A stretch of DNA of 20,753 nt from an uncultured Lachnospiraceae bacterium. Its GTDB lineage: Bacteria > Bacillota > Clostridia > Lachnospirales > Lachnospiraceae. Location of the stretch: NCBI GenBank assembly GCA_910583965.1, contig CAJUAE010000055.1, positions 1 through 20,753 on the forward strand, in the 5' to 3' direction. Positions 6,126 to 13,995 of the stretch are shown piece by piece. Each line of letters starts with the position of its first letter. Within the stretch, counting starts at the first letter, position 1. The notes under the pieces were generated by a model. It was given only the letters and a program-made list of their open reading frames with translations, was not told the DNA's origin and did no database searches. Made by a program: the position numbers and the translations under genes.

Positions 6126-7913
6126 CTAGAATTGTATTTCATAATAAGTTGCGTTATGTGTTAGTGGGCTGCGCTTTTGATAATCAAATAGAATATAACT
6201 AGGAGTTTGTAATTTGTGTGTGCGGTCCTCCGCGCGTTCTTTCCAGACAGGATAGAAGAAACATTCAATATGTGTCATACGCAAAAGTTGCGCGGAAGTA
6301 TATCCACTGTAGCCTTTGAGATATTTGGGTGCTTGTTCTTCTTGAATATAAAACTTGTTGCGTTGTTGACGGTCCGTTTTGTTTTCGGGAGAGAAATTTG
6401 GCCTGCTTTTTAGATTTTCACGCAGATATAAATCAAAGATAAGCAGTTCAATATAAAGTGCGCGTTTGTCTGGGGCAATAGAACAAGCAAATTCTAATAA
6501 AATCTGGTAGCGATAGTTTCTTGATGGTGCATTCATAAAATATCCGTTTGTGTGGTAGTAATCTGTAAGTGCGTCAAACAGATGAAATGGAGAGATAAAT
6601 TCTTGTTGTAGGACAGAAATGGTATGCAAAAATTGGCCAGAATTATAATAAATTTCCACCATTTCTGCAATCCCCTTTAATTTAAGGATTTCTTCATAAT
6701 GAAGCCATTTGGTGTACAGAACTTCGTAAGGAGGTTTCGATTGATACACAATACCATATTCTTCTACACACTGCTCTATAGGGGAACCTTTTAATACTTT
6801 CAAAAATCCAAGCTGCAATTGATCGGGTGCCATCGCATACACTTCATTAAAGGAATGAACAAAGCTGTCATAATCTTCATAAGGAAGTCCTGCAATCAAG
6901 TCAAGATGCTGGTGAATATTCTCAAAGCTGTGGATTTGCGCGATATTTTGGCGCAATGTTTCTATATTTGTATGGCGATTAATGGCCTTTAAAGTCGTTT
7001 GATTTGTGGATTGTACTCCAATTTCAAGTTGAATGAAACCGGGACGCATATTGCGCAGAAGCCTGATTTGTTTTGGTGTCAATAAATCTGCTGCAATCTC
7101 AAAGTGAAAATTTGTGATATTGTTATCATTTTCTAATAAATACTGCCAGATAGAAACTGCATGTGTTTGATTGCAATTAAAGGTGCGGTCAATAAATTTT
7201 ACTTGTGGTACATTGCAGTCTAAAAAATATTGTAGTTCTGATTTGACTGTATTGATATCACGTAGACGTACTGTTTTGTCAATGGCAGAAAGGCAATAGG
7301 CACACTGGAATGGACATCCGCGTTGGGATTCATAGTAGAGAATGCGATTTAGGAAAGGTGCTAAGGCATTCTTTTTGCTGTCTGTTTTGTCCGCAGAAAA
7401 ATCAACATGATATAAAAATGGAAGTTTGTCAATATTGGTGTATGCGCGCTCACCTGTAAAACCATCTTTACAGACGATTCCTTTTATACTTGATAAAGAA
7501 ATTGTCTTCTCCCAATAATAATACAACAATTCCAAAAAAGTTTCTTCTCCTTCGCCAACCATAATACCAGAAAGTTGAGGAAATAGCTGCATTATTTTTT
7601 CCGCATGAAAAGAGACTTCTGGCCCGCCAAGCCAAAGTTCTGTTTCAGGAAGAATTTTTGGAAGCTCTGTTAATAGTTCCTGCACAATATTCCAGTTCCA
7701 TATATAGCAAGAAAAGGCGGCTACTTGTGGTCTTTTTTGATAGATATCAGCTAGGATAGTACTTGAAAGCTGATTGATAGTGTATTCTGCAATCTCAAGA
7801 ACACAGTCATTTGGGTAAGGCAAATAATATTTGTCTGCATAGGCTTTTAAACTGTAGATTGCTGGATTTGAGTGGATATATTTTGCATTGATTCCAATTA
7901 AGAGAACTGTCAT
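6126..7913 (-). CDS. Cobalamin-binding-domain radical SAM protein (DUF4080 type)
   Basis: A 595-residue protein with a Rossmann-like B12-binding N-terminal domain (about 1-130; MTVLLIGINAKYIHSNPAIY, GGPEVS at 97-101, GEGEETFLELL at 120-130). A radical SAM domain follows, whose cluster-binding Cys are 200, 204 and 207 in RGCPFQCAYC. Later radical SAM features are QLEIGVQS (295-302) and DLIAGLPYED (338-347). A C-terminal region of about 200 residues fits the DUF4080 domain attached to this subfamily. Members use a 4Fe-4S cluster and S-adenosylmethionine, often with cobalamin, for radical chemistry such as methyl transfer; the substrate is unknown here. The start ATG (7911-7913 on the plus strand) is preceded on its own strand by AAAGGAGC. 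It is transcribed alone, convergent with the secreted protein and divergent from the two-component genes. No substrate peptide or partner enzyme is next to it. Confidence 0.88.
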   Translation of the reverse strand: MTVLLIGINAKYIHSNPAIYSLKAYADKYYLPYPNDCVLEIAEYTINQLSSTILADIYQKRPQVAAFSCYIWNWNIVQELLTELPKILPETELWLGGPEVSFHAEKIMQLFPQLSGIMVGEGEETFLELLYYYWEKTISLSSIKGIVCKDGFTGERAYTNIDKLPFLYHVDFSADKTDSKKNALAPFLNRILYYESQRGCPFQCAYCLSAIDKTVRLRDINTVKSELQYFLDCNVPQVKFIDRTFNCNQTHAVSIWQYLLENDNNITNFHFEIAADLLTPKQIRLLRNMRPGFIQLEIGVQSTNQTTLKAINRHTNIETLRQNIAQIHSFENIHQHLDLIAGLPYEDYDSFVHSFNEVYAMAPDQLQLGFLKVLKGSPIEQCVEEYGIVYQSKPPYEVLYTKWLHYEEILKLKGIAEMVEIYYNSGQFLHTISVLQQEFISPFHLFDALTDYYHTNGYFMNAPSRNYRYQILLEFACSIAPDKRALYIELLIFDLYLRENLKSRPNFSPENKTDRQQRNKFYIQEEQAPKYLKGYSGYTSAQLLRMTHIECFFYPVWKERAEDRTHKLQTPSYILFDYQKRSPLTHNATYYEIQF

Positions 7914-7958
7914 AGAGAATGCTCCTTTACTGTTCGTAAATTCCTTTCATATGCGTTT

Positions 7959-7988
7959 ATTATAGCAAAAAAAGTGCCTTTGCCACAA
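7959..7988 (-). promoter_or_regulatory. Promoter for the radical SAM gene
   Basis: Read on the minus strand: TTGTGG (7983-7988), an 18-base spacer and a perfect TATAAT (7959-7964). The -10 box is about 46 bases ahead of the start codon. Confidence 0.6.
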
Positions 7989-8042
7989 GTTATTTTTGGA
8001 CAAAAGAGATGTGTTACCATTTCGTTTTGGATGTTCCTATTA

Positions 8043-8071
8043 TTGTGATTCAATTGGTTGTGTGATATAAT
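8043..8071 (+). promoter_or_regulatory. Promoter for the BceRS-like two-component genes
   Basis: TTGTGA (8043-8048), a 17-base spacer and a perfect TATAAT (8066-8071), with TGA forming an extended -10. It diverges from the radical SAM promoter about 55 bases away. The transcript would carry a leader of about 80 bases that contains the long hairpin at 8093-8134. Confidence 0.7.
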
Positions 8072-8092
8072 TTTTTCGTTGTTGGTAGGACT

Positions 8093-8134
8093 ACAATTTT
8101 GTTTTTCTATGAACGCATAGAAAAATAAAATTGT
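8093..8134 (+). repeat. Long inverted repeat (19-bp stem) in the response regulator leader
   Basis: Left arm 8093-8111 (ACAATTTTGTTTTTCTATG) pairs with right arm 8116-8134 over an AACG loop; 18 of 19 positions are Watson-Crick and one is G·T. No T run follows, so it is not a simple terminator. It begins about 15 bases past the expected transcription start and ends 25 bases before the start codon. It could be an operator for a dimeric regulator, an RNA stability hairpin, or a translation control element. Confidence 0.6.
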
Positions 8135-8159
8135 TATTAATTAGAGTAGGAAATGGGGA

Positions 8160-8837
8160 ATGGCAATGTATAAAATATTTATTGTGGAAGATGACGAGAT
8201 GATTGCAGCAGGACTAAAACGTCATCTAGAAAGTTGGGATTATAAAGTGGTATGTGCGCAGGATCTGGCAAATATTATGCCAGAGTTTGTATATGCGGCG
8301 CCACAACTGGTGTTGATGGATATTAAATTGCCTTTTTATAATGGATATTATTGGTGCACTGAGATTCGGAAAGTTTCTAAAGTGCCAATTATCTTTCTCT
8401 CGTCGGCAGCCGATAATATGAATATTGTTATGGCAGTGAATATGGGTGGAGATGATTTTATTGCAAAGCCATTTGATTTGGATGTTTTGACAGTAAAAAT
8501 TCAGGCGATGCTTCGTAGAAGTTATGATTTTGTGAGTCAAAGTGTTGTTTTGGAACATCAAGGGGCAATGCTAAATCTGACAGAGGCGACACTGACATAT
8601 GGCACAGAGAAGCTGGAGCTTACAAAGAATGAACTGCGTATTTTACAGATATTGATGGAAAATAAAGAGAAAGTTGTAGCGAGGGATACATTGATGGCAA
8701 AACTTTGGGAGAGTGACAGCTATATAGATGAAAATACATTGTCAGTAAATGTGAATCGTCTGCGTAAAAAACTTGAGTGTGCAGGACTTGTAGACTTTAT
8801 ACAGACAAAAAAGGGAATAGGATATCGTGTAGGATGA
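8160..8837 (+). CDS. OmpR/PhoB-family response regulator (BceR-like)
   Basis: A 225-residue cytoplasmic response regulator. The receiver domain has the acidic pocket VEDD (9-12), phospho-acceptor Asp54 in LVLMDIKLP, Ser81/82 in FLSSAAD and Lys103 in FIAKPFD. A winged-helix DNA-binding domain occupies about 130-225 (ELTKNELRILQILMENKEKVV, NTLSVNVNRLRKKLE, IQTKKGIGYRVG). In-frame ATG codons lie at 8160 and 8166; the GGGG at 8155-8158 is better spaced for 8166, so the real protein may begin MYKIFIVEDDE. Its TGA overlaps the ATG of the kinase gene (ATGA at 8834-8837). Together with the kinase's architecture this points to the BceRS/VraRS-like systems that sense antimicrobial peptides. The expected target transporter is missing downstream, so its current regulon is unknown. 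Confidence 0.9.
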   Translation: MAMYKIFIVEDDEMIAAGLKRHLESWDYKVVCAQDLANIMPEFVYAAPQLVLMDIKLPFYNGYYWCTEIRKVSKVPIIFLSSAADNMNIVMAVNMGGDDFIAKPFDLDVLTVKIQAMLRRSYDFVSQSVVLEHQGAMLNLTEATLTYGTEKLELTKNELRILQILMENKEKVVARDTLMAKLWESDSYIDENTLSVNVNRLRKKLECAGLVDFIQTKKGIGYRVG

Positions 8838-9940
8838 AAGATTTTAAAGTGTATATTAAAGAAAGGATTCGATGGCTTGCAGTGATATTATTTTTGGCAT
8901 TGGTAATGACTGCAACGATGCTTCTGAATGGAATCTCTATTCAAGAAATTGGGTATGGATTACTGTTATGTATTTTTGTTACTGTGGTGGCAGTTGTTAC
9001 TGGATACAGCAGACATTGTGAAAGTTTGCATCTGCTCAAAGAAGTGCGTAAAAATATTGACGGAATATCCAATCATATAAAAGAGCCAGAATATCTATAT
9101 GAGGAATATTATCAAGATTGTATTCGTGCACTTGTGCAGGAGAAGGATAAAATTCAAAATGAAATGCGAAATCATCAGCAGGATATAACTGCATATTATT
9201 CCATGTGGGTTCATCAGATTAAGACGCCGATTGCAGCGATGAAACTTTTACTCGATGAGGAGATGAATTTATATTTAGAGACAGACGAAATAGGAGAAAA
9301 TGACATGTGTGTCATAAATTCCAGAGAAAAACAAAACGAATTATTTCGGATTGAACAATATGTTGATATGGCTTTACAATACACACGCCTAGAGGCACAG
9401 ACCAATGATTTTGTGTTACAAAATATTGCACTCGACGAGGTAATTCGATTGTCAATTTATAAGTATGCAAAACAGTTTATTCATAAACAGCTTCAATTGA
9501 CTTATAATCCACAACAGATTACGGCTGTAACCGATAAAAAATGGTTGGGATTTGTGATGGATCAGTTGTTATCAAATGCTGTCAAATACACAAAACAAGG
9601 CGGTGTTACAATTCGAGTGTGCCGTACAAATCCATTACAGAAGGCAAATTTGGAAAATGGTATTGAACAAGAGAAGGAAGTAAAACATTGGTATGAGAAA
9701 GAGACCCCTGAAAATGAAAGTATACGAATTATAGTGGAAGATACAGGAATTGGTATTCGTGCGGAAGACCTTCCAAGAGTTTGTGAAAAAGGTTACACAG
9801 GGTATAATGGTCACGCAGATAAGTATTCTACAGGGATAGGGCTTTATTTGTGTCAAGCGATATTAAAAAAACTTGGACATCAGTTTCAGATAACGTCGGA
9901 GCAAGGAAAAGGGACGAAAGCCGAGATTATTATCTCATAA
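8834..9940 (+). CDS. Intramembrane-sensing histidine kinase (BceS-like)
   Basis: A 368-residue sensor kinase with two closely spaced membrane segments (about 13-32 and 39-58) and almost no extracellular loop, the hallmark of intramembrane-sensing BceS-type kinases. The H-box is MWVHQIKTPIAAMK with His127, the N-box is QLLSNAVKYT with Asn248, the G1 box is EDTGIGI (302-308) and the G2 box is GIGLYLC (334-340). Two stretches look longer than I expect for the family: about 150-165 in the dimerisation hairpin, and about 264-296 between the N and G1 boxes. The start at 8834 is set by the ATGA overlap with the regulator gene, although the frame is open from 8777. Kinases of this type normally rely on a BceAB transporter as the true sensor. 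Here only a decayed remnant follows, so the kinase may be orphaned or may use a transporter elsewhere. Confidence 0.9.
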   Translation: MKDFKVYIKERIRWLAVILFLALVMTATMLLNGISIQEIGYGLLLCIFVTVVAVVTGYSRHCESLHLLKEVRKNIDGISNHIKEPEYLYEEYYQDCIRALVQEKDKIQNEMRNHQQDITAYYSMWVHQIKTPIAAMKLLLDEEMNLYLETDEIGENDMCVINSREKQNELFRIEQYVDMALQYTRLEAQTNDFVLQNIALDEVIRLSIYKYAKQFIHKQLQLTYNPQQITAVTDKKWLGFVMDQLLSNAVKYTKQGGVTIRVCRTNPLQKANLENGIEQEKEVKHWYEKETPENESIRIIVEDTGIGIRAEDLPRVCEKGYTGYNGHADKYSTGIGLYLCQAILKKLGHQFQITSEQGKGTKAEIIIS

Positions 9941-9941
9941 A

Positions 9942-10141
9942 AATTTGAAGATAGTTGGTGCATTTGTGATAAGGGATATTCGATATTTTGGAAGTCTGCC
10001 CGTGTTTTCAGCACTGTTATTTTGGCAGGAGCAAGGATTTTCTCTGATATAGAGGAGATTGTATTTATTTTGTATACAGTAATTTATCTGGTTTTGGAGA
10101 TAACTGCTATGTTGAGTTCTATGATATTTAGAAAAATATAG
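9942..10141 (+). pseudogene. Frameshifted remnant of a BceB-like (FtsX-type) ABC permease C-terminus
   Basis: Immediately after the kinase stop, one frame (9942 to a TAG at 10050-10052) reads LKIVGAFVIRDIRYFGSLPV and then FSALLF. From about 10022 the next frame continues with FSDIEEIVFILYTVIYLVLE to a TAG at 10139-10141. Both parts are hydrophobic and resemble the last membrane segments of BceB-type permeases, which also have an R-x-x-x-x-F-x-x-LP-type stretch before a final helix. There is no start codon with a ribosome binding site and no ATPase gene. The simplest reading is that the transporter partner of the two-component system was deleted, leaving about 65 codons of the permease 3' end, now broken by a frameshift near 10020. 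The similarity is judged by eye. Confidence 0.5.
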
Positions 10142-10187
10142 GAATGGAGTTTAGTTTTTGTTCTGTCTAGTAACATGGAAATATTTA

Positions 10188-10215
10188 TGGTAAAATAAAA
10201 AAAGAACCATATAAT
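10188..10215 (+). promoter_or_regulatory. Candidate promoter region of the DUF3160-capA-jetABC-rarA operon
   Basis: Two -10-like boxes are present: TGG-TAAAAT (extended, 10188-10196) and a perfect TATAAT (10210-10215). Neither has a good -35 box at the right distance. A start near 10222 would put the three hairpins at 10237-10313 in the leader of the whole operon. Confidence 0.35.
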
Positions 10216-10236
10216 ACACAATTGTTTATGGGAGTT

Positions 10237-10313
10237 TGTGTGAAATTTTAATTTCACACAGGAAAAACGCAAAAGACAGCGTTTTTCATTTCTATTTGAG
10301 CCGCAAAGGCGGC
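10237..10313 (+). promoter_or_regulatory. Structured leader with three consecutive hairpins
   Basis: Hairpin 1: TGTGTGAAAT (10237-10246), TTTA, ATTTCACACA (10251-10260), a perfect 10-bp stem. Hairpin 2: GAAAAACGC (10262-10270), eight bases, GCGTTTTTC (10279-10287), a perfect 9-bp stem followed by a T-rich stretch, as in an intrinsic terminator. Hairpin 3: GCCGC (10300-10304), AAAG, GCGGC (10309-10313), directly before the GGGGGG that serves as ribosome binding site. The arrangement could be an attenuator or an unrecognised RNA element. I could not match it to a known riboswitch. Confidence 0.45.
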
Positions 10314-10327
10314 ATGGGGGGATTACT

Positions 10328-12538
10328 ATGAAACGAAAAATAAAACAGTTCTCAACGGTAGTATTATTGATAAGTATGCTGGGAGGATGCGCTTCACCAA
10401 AACAGTCTGGGGAAATACCATTTTCAACAGAAGTGCAAGAAGTTGTGGAAGTGCCGTCGGTGGAACAGACAGAACCTGTAAAGATTACAGAGAAGGCAGC
10501 AGTTGGTGCGCGACCGATGCTAATACAGACTACAATGAAAACAGAAAACAACAATATAATACCAAAGGTGGCACCATACACAGTATCGCCAGATTTGAGT
10601 AATCTGGAGAATTTGTGGCAATTTTATAGCTTGCAACAGGGCGGTGAGATGGCAGATAAATTAGCCAAAAACGGTTTTGTTGTGTCTGGAAGTGCAGGTG
10701 CCGAGTTTTTTGAAATCTATGAGACAAACCGTTATGATATGATTCCTAATTTTGTGACAGTGGATTCTCTTATGCATACATATCACTTGTATTTTGCATA
10801 TCTGTTAGAAAACATTGAGAAAGAGTATCTATCCAATGCACTTGTGAATCTTTCTAAAAGAATGCTTGACAATAGTAGAGCGCAATATAAGGCACTTAAA
10901 GGCAGCGAGTGGGACAGCGCAGCAAAGCGCAATGTGGCATTCTTTACGGTCGGCAATATGCTGCTTGATGATAACACAGTGATTGATAGTGATGTGGAGG
11001 AGATGGTGTCTTATGAATTAGAGAATATTCGTCAGACACAGGGAATTAGTGTCTCGCAGATTTCATCAGAAATGGAAGACTACTCGCAGTACATTCCGCG
11101 AGGATATTATGAGGGAAATGAACAGCTTGAGCGATATTTTAAGGCGATGATGTGGTATGGCAGAATGCACTTTACACAGAAGGAAGATGATATGGACAGA
11201 AGTGCACTGCTGATAACTTTGGCTCTTTCAGATGACGCGGAGGCATTTAAACTGTGGGAATCTATCTATGCAGTGACTTCCTTTTTTGCAGGGGCGAGTG
11301 ATGACCTTGGCGTGTGCGAGTACGCATCAGTTTTACAGGAAGCGTATGGTGTGGATTGTACCATTGACAATCTGATAGGAAATGCAGATGCTTTTTTAAC
11401 ATTTCATAATGGGACAGCAACACTCCGTACTCCACAGATTAATTCAATTCCAATTTGGGAAGATGAAGAAAATGTGATTTCAGGATTTCGCTTTATGGGG
11501 CAACGGTTTACGATTGACGCAGCAATCATGCAACGGTTGATATACAAGAATGTGGGGAATAACAGTGCAGGTGAGAAACGGATGCTGCCGGATGTGTTAG
11601 ATGTTCCAGCGGCGCTTGGCAGCGATATTGCATTCACACTTTTAGAAGAAAAAGGGGATACATCTTATGCGGGATACCCAGAGGCAATGGAAAAGCTCCG
11701 TGAGGGGTTAGCGCAGGAGAATGCGGCATTGTGGTCTTCAAGTTTGTATGCAGGGTGGCTTTATACTCTTCGACCGCTTCTTGATGTCAAGGGCGAGGGA
11801 TATCCAATATTTATGCAGAATGAGGAGTGGCTCAAAAAAGATTTGGAGTGTTTTGCAGGAAGCTATGCAGAATTAAAACATGATACAATTCTCTATGCAA
11901 AGCAAGTCTATGCAGAGATGGGTGGAGGCGTGGACGAAGAACCAGATGACAGAGGTTATGTGGAACCCGAACCACTTGTGTATGAACGTTTTGCAGAACT
12001 TGCCAGCCAAACTGCAAAGGGACTGAAAAGGTATGGAATGCTTGATGCAACAGACGAGGAAAGTTTACTGCGTCTTGAAGAAATAGCAAAACAAATGTTT
12101 GTAATTTCAAAAAAAGAGCTTCAAGAGGAACTTTTGACAGACGAGGAATTTGAGTTTATTCGCGCATATGGCGGCTACATAGAGCATTTTTGGTATGAGA
12201 CAGCGAAGCAAGCAAGTGATGACGAGACAGTAAATGCATTGAAATATCCAGCAGCGGTTGTGTCAGATATTGCGACAGACCCAGATAATGGATTGGCACT
12301 TGAGGTTGCGACGGGCGATCCTTCCATGATTTATGTTGCGATTCAAGTGGATGGTACTGTTAAAATTGCAAGGGGAAGTGTCTTTTCCTTCTATCAGTTT
12401 CCATGGCCTTCTAATGATAGGTTGACAGATACCAAATGGCGTCAAATGATGGGGATTGAGTTGAATGAAGATGGCCACTATAGTCAAGATAGACCCATTG
12501 CAAAGCCTGATTGGACAGAAAGTTATCGGCTATCATGA
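10328..12538 (+). CDS. DUF3160 domain lipoprotein
   Basis: A 736-residue protein starting with a lipoprotein signal (MKRKIKQFSTVVLLISMLGGC, lipid-attached Cys21 in the LGGC lipobox). It should therefore be anchored on the outer face of the membrane. A low-complexity, acidic/proline linker (about 24-75) leads into a large domain that I recognise as DUF3160 from NFVTVDSLMHTYHLYFAYLL near 140 and from the C-terminal DPSMIYVAIQVDGTVKIARG, followed by FSFYQF and RLTDTKWRQMM. The biochemical function of DUF3160 is unknown to me. The ATG at 10328 is preceded by an unusual all-G ribosome binding site (GGGGGG, 10316-10321). It is the first gene of a tightly packed operon: its TGA overlaps the ATG of the CapA-like gene (ATGA, 12535-12538). 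The lipoprotein and the CapA-like protein are both predicted to act at the cell surface, unlike the four genes after them. Confidence 0.85.
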   Translation: MKRKIKQFSTVVLLISMLGGCASPKQSGEIPFSTEVQEVVEVPSVEQTEPVKITEKAAVGARPMLIQTTMKTENNNIIPKVAPYTVSPDLSNLENLWQFYSLQQGGEMADKLAKNGFVVSGSAGAEFFEIYETNRYDMIPNFVTVDSLMHTYHLYFAYLLENIEKEYLSNALVNLSKRMLDNSRAQYKALKGSEWDSAAKRNVAFFTVGNMLLDDNTVIDSDVEEMVSYELENIRQTQGISVSQISSEMEDYSQYIPRGYYEGNEQLERYFKAMMWYGRMHFTQKEDDMDRSALLITLALSDDAEAFKLWESIYAVTSFFAGASDDLGVCEYASVLQEAYGVDCTIDNLIGNADAFLTFHNGTATLRTPQINSIPIWEDEENVISGFRFMGQRFTIDAAIMQRLIYKNVGNNSAGEKRMLPDVLDVPAALGSDIAFTLLEEKGDTSYAGYPEAMEKLREGLAQENAALWSSSLYAGWLYTLRPLLDVKGEGYPIFMQNEEWLKKDLECFAGSYAELKHDTILYAKQVYAEMGGGVDEEPDDRGYVEPEPLVYERFAELASQTAKGLKRYGMLDATDEESLLRLEEIAKQMFVISKKELQEELLTDEEFEFIRAYGGYIEHFWYETAKQASDDETVNALKYPAAVVSDIATDPDNGLALEVATGDPSMIYVAIQVDGTVKIARGSVFSFYQFPWPSNDRLTDTKWRQMMGIELNEDGHYSQDRPIAKPDWTESYRLS

Positions 12539-13995
12539 TATGTGGGAGTAAGAAAATTTTTATGGCGCTGGCTGTTGTCAGCGCTGTCATTTTTGTGTTG
12601 TGGGGGATAAAACTATTTTTAACGGAAATTCCTTTGTGGGTTCGATGGGAAGAAAATACTTTTATGGATAAGAGCGGCAATTATGAAATTGCGTTGCACC
12701 ATAAAAAAGTCTGTGTCAAATATGACAAAAGTGTTATCTGGAGTTCACCAAAAGAAGTCAAAGTACAGAAAGTGCTTTCCTGCGATATTGACAATGATGA
12801 AATGGAAGAACTGGTTCTTTTGTGCTGGAAAATTGGGCGATTTGGAAAACATAAACCATTTTGGGTTGCAGATGAGGAAGATACTTGGTCACAACATCTT
12901 TTTGTATATGAGTATGAGGCAGAACGGATTCGCCCAAAATGGATGTCATCTTATCTGGGACAGGATATTGTAGATATGAAATCAAACGGACAAGAAGCGC
13001 CGTATATTCGACTATGGATGCAGGAGCCAGAGGGAACAATGAGTAGTTGGTTCTGGGATTCATGGGGATTTCAGCGGGAGGAAAATAACATTTCCTTTTG
13101 CGTATTTGGTGATGTGCTTGCACACAAACCTATTTACAACTATGGTTTGCAAAAAGAACCATCTTTTGGATTTTTATTTGAGAATGTGCAGGAGATTCTT
13201 GATGACAGTACTGTGTCTATTATTAACCAGGAGACACCGTTGACAGATAATCCAGCAATGTATGGGGATTTTCCAAGGTTTGGAACACCTGTGCAGGTGG
13301 GACAGGCAATTGTAGATGCAGGATTTGATATAGTGACTTGTGCGACAAACCATGCGCTTGACCGAGGCGTGGAGGGGGTGGATTTCACCAAAAAATTTTT
13401 TGAAAGCAATGACATAAAGTGTCTTGGTATACAGACTTCTGAGGAGGCAACAAGAAATTTATATACTATTATTAGAAGAAATGGCGTGCGCTTTGCACTA
13501 TTAAATTTTACTTATGGCACCAATGGAATTTCGATTCCAAAAAGTTTCCCCAATATGGTGCATCTCTTTTCGGAGAAAGAGGTGCATAATGCATTGGAAC
13601 AGGCAAGATCTGTCGCGGACTTTGTAATTGTCTTTGCGCATTGGGGAACAGAGTACGCACAAAAACCAGATGCTTTTCAAAAAATGTGGACGCAGATATT
13701 TCTGGAGTGTGAAGTGGATGTAGTGGTGGGTACGCACCCACATTGTTTACAGCCATATGAGTTGCTTGTGAACGATAATGGGCATCAAATGTTAGTCTAT
13801 TATTCCATTGGAAACTATATTAGTGCCCAGTCTGAAAAGAGTTGTGTCAAGGGTGGTGTGGCCCAATTTACAATAGGACTTACACCAGATGGATATCAAC
13901 TTACAGAGTATATGCTACAGCCGCTTGCGATTACTTGGCATGAAGGTGGAAAATATACAGTGGAATGTTTGATAGAAAAAGGGAATAACGAATGA
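12535..13995 (+). CDS. Membrane-anchored CapA-family protein (poly-gamma-glutamate/capsule-type metallophosphatase fold)
   Basis: A 486-residue protein with one N-terminal membrane anchor (about 8-29) and the rest probably outside the cell. Residues about 40-180 form a separate region with DIDNDEMEELVLL, which resembles a single FG-GAP/VCBS-type calcium-binding repeat. Residues about 186-465 are the CapA domain, of the calcineurin-like phosphatase fold: FGD (191-193), NQE (231-233), ATNHALDRG (His273), FAHWGTEY (His369) and VVGTHPHCLQPYE (399-403). CapA/PgsA proteins work in poly-gamma-glutamate synthesis or attachment, but no capB/capC genes are near, so the substrate is open. The start at 12535 follows from the ATGA overlap with the DUF3160 stop; the frame is open from a TTG at 12511. 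Its own stop overlaps the jetA start in the same way (ATGA, 13992-13995). No clear ribosome binding site is present, which fits translational coupling. Confidence 0.87.
   Translation: MICGSKKIFMALAVVSAVIFVLWGIKLFLTEIPLWVRWEENTFMDKSGNYEIALHHKKVCVKYDKSVIWSSPKEVKVQKVLSCDIDNDEMEELVLLCWKIGRFGKHKPFWVADEEDTWSQHLFVYEYEAERIRPKWMSSYLGQDIVDMKSNGQEAPYIRLWMQEPEGTMSSWFWDSWGFQREENNISFCVFGDVLAHKPIYNYGLQKEPSFGFLFENVQEILDDSTVSIINQETPLTDNPAMYGDFPRFGTPVQVGQAIVDAGFDIVTCATNHALDRGVEGVDFTKKFFESNDIKCLGIQTSEEATRNLYTIIRRNGVRFALLNFTYGTNGISIPKSFPNMVHLFSEKEVHNALEQARSVADFVIVFAHWGTEYAQKPDAFQKMWTQIFLECEVDVVVGTHPHCLQPYELLVNDNGHQMLVYYSIGNYISAQSEKSCVKGGVAQFTIGLTPDGYQLTEYMLQPLAITWHEGGKYTVECLIEKGNNE

Noticed and set aside
8226..8561. 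Minus-strand reading frame of 111 codons inside the response regulator, and similar long antisense frames elsewhere (for example 10084-10581, 16289-16816, 20127-20651)
   Set aside because: They lie opposite clearly coding sequence, lack ribosome binding sites and family features, and are shadows of the genes on the plus strand.
10250..10266. AATTTCACACAGGAAA is identical to part of the E. coli lacZ leader, suggesting a lac operator or vector sequence
   Set aside because: The identity is short, the flanks do not match lac, and the bases are explained by the right arm of the local 10-bp hairpin. Taken as coincidence.
10237..10327. Possible c-di-GMP (GEMM) or other known riboswitch
   Set aside because: Some ACGCAAA-like letters occur, but the conserved core bases and paired-stem order of GEMM-I could not be laid over the sequence. 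Kept only as an unidentified structured leader.
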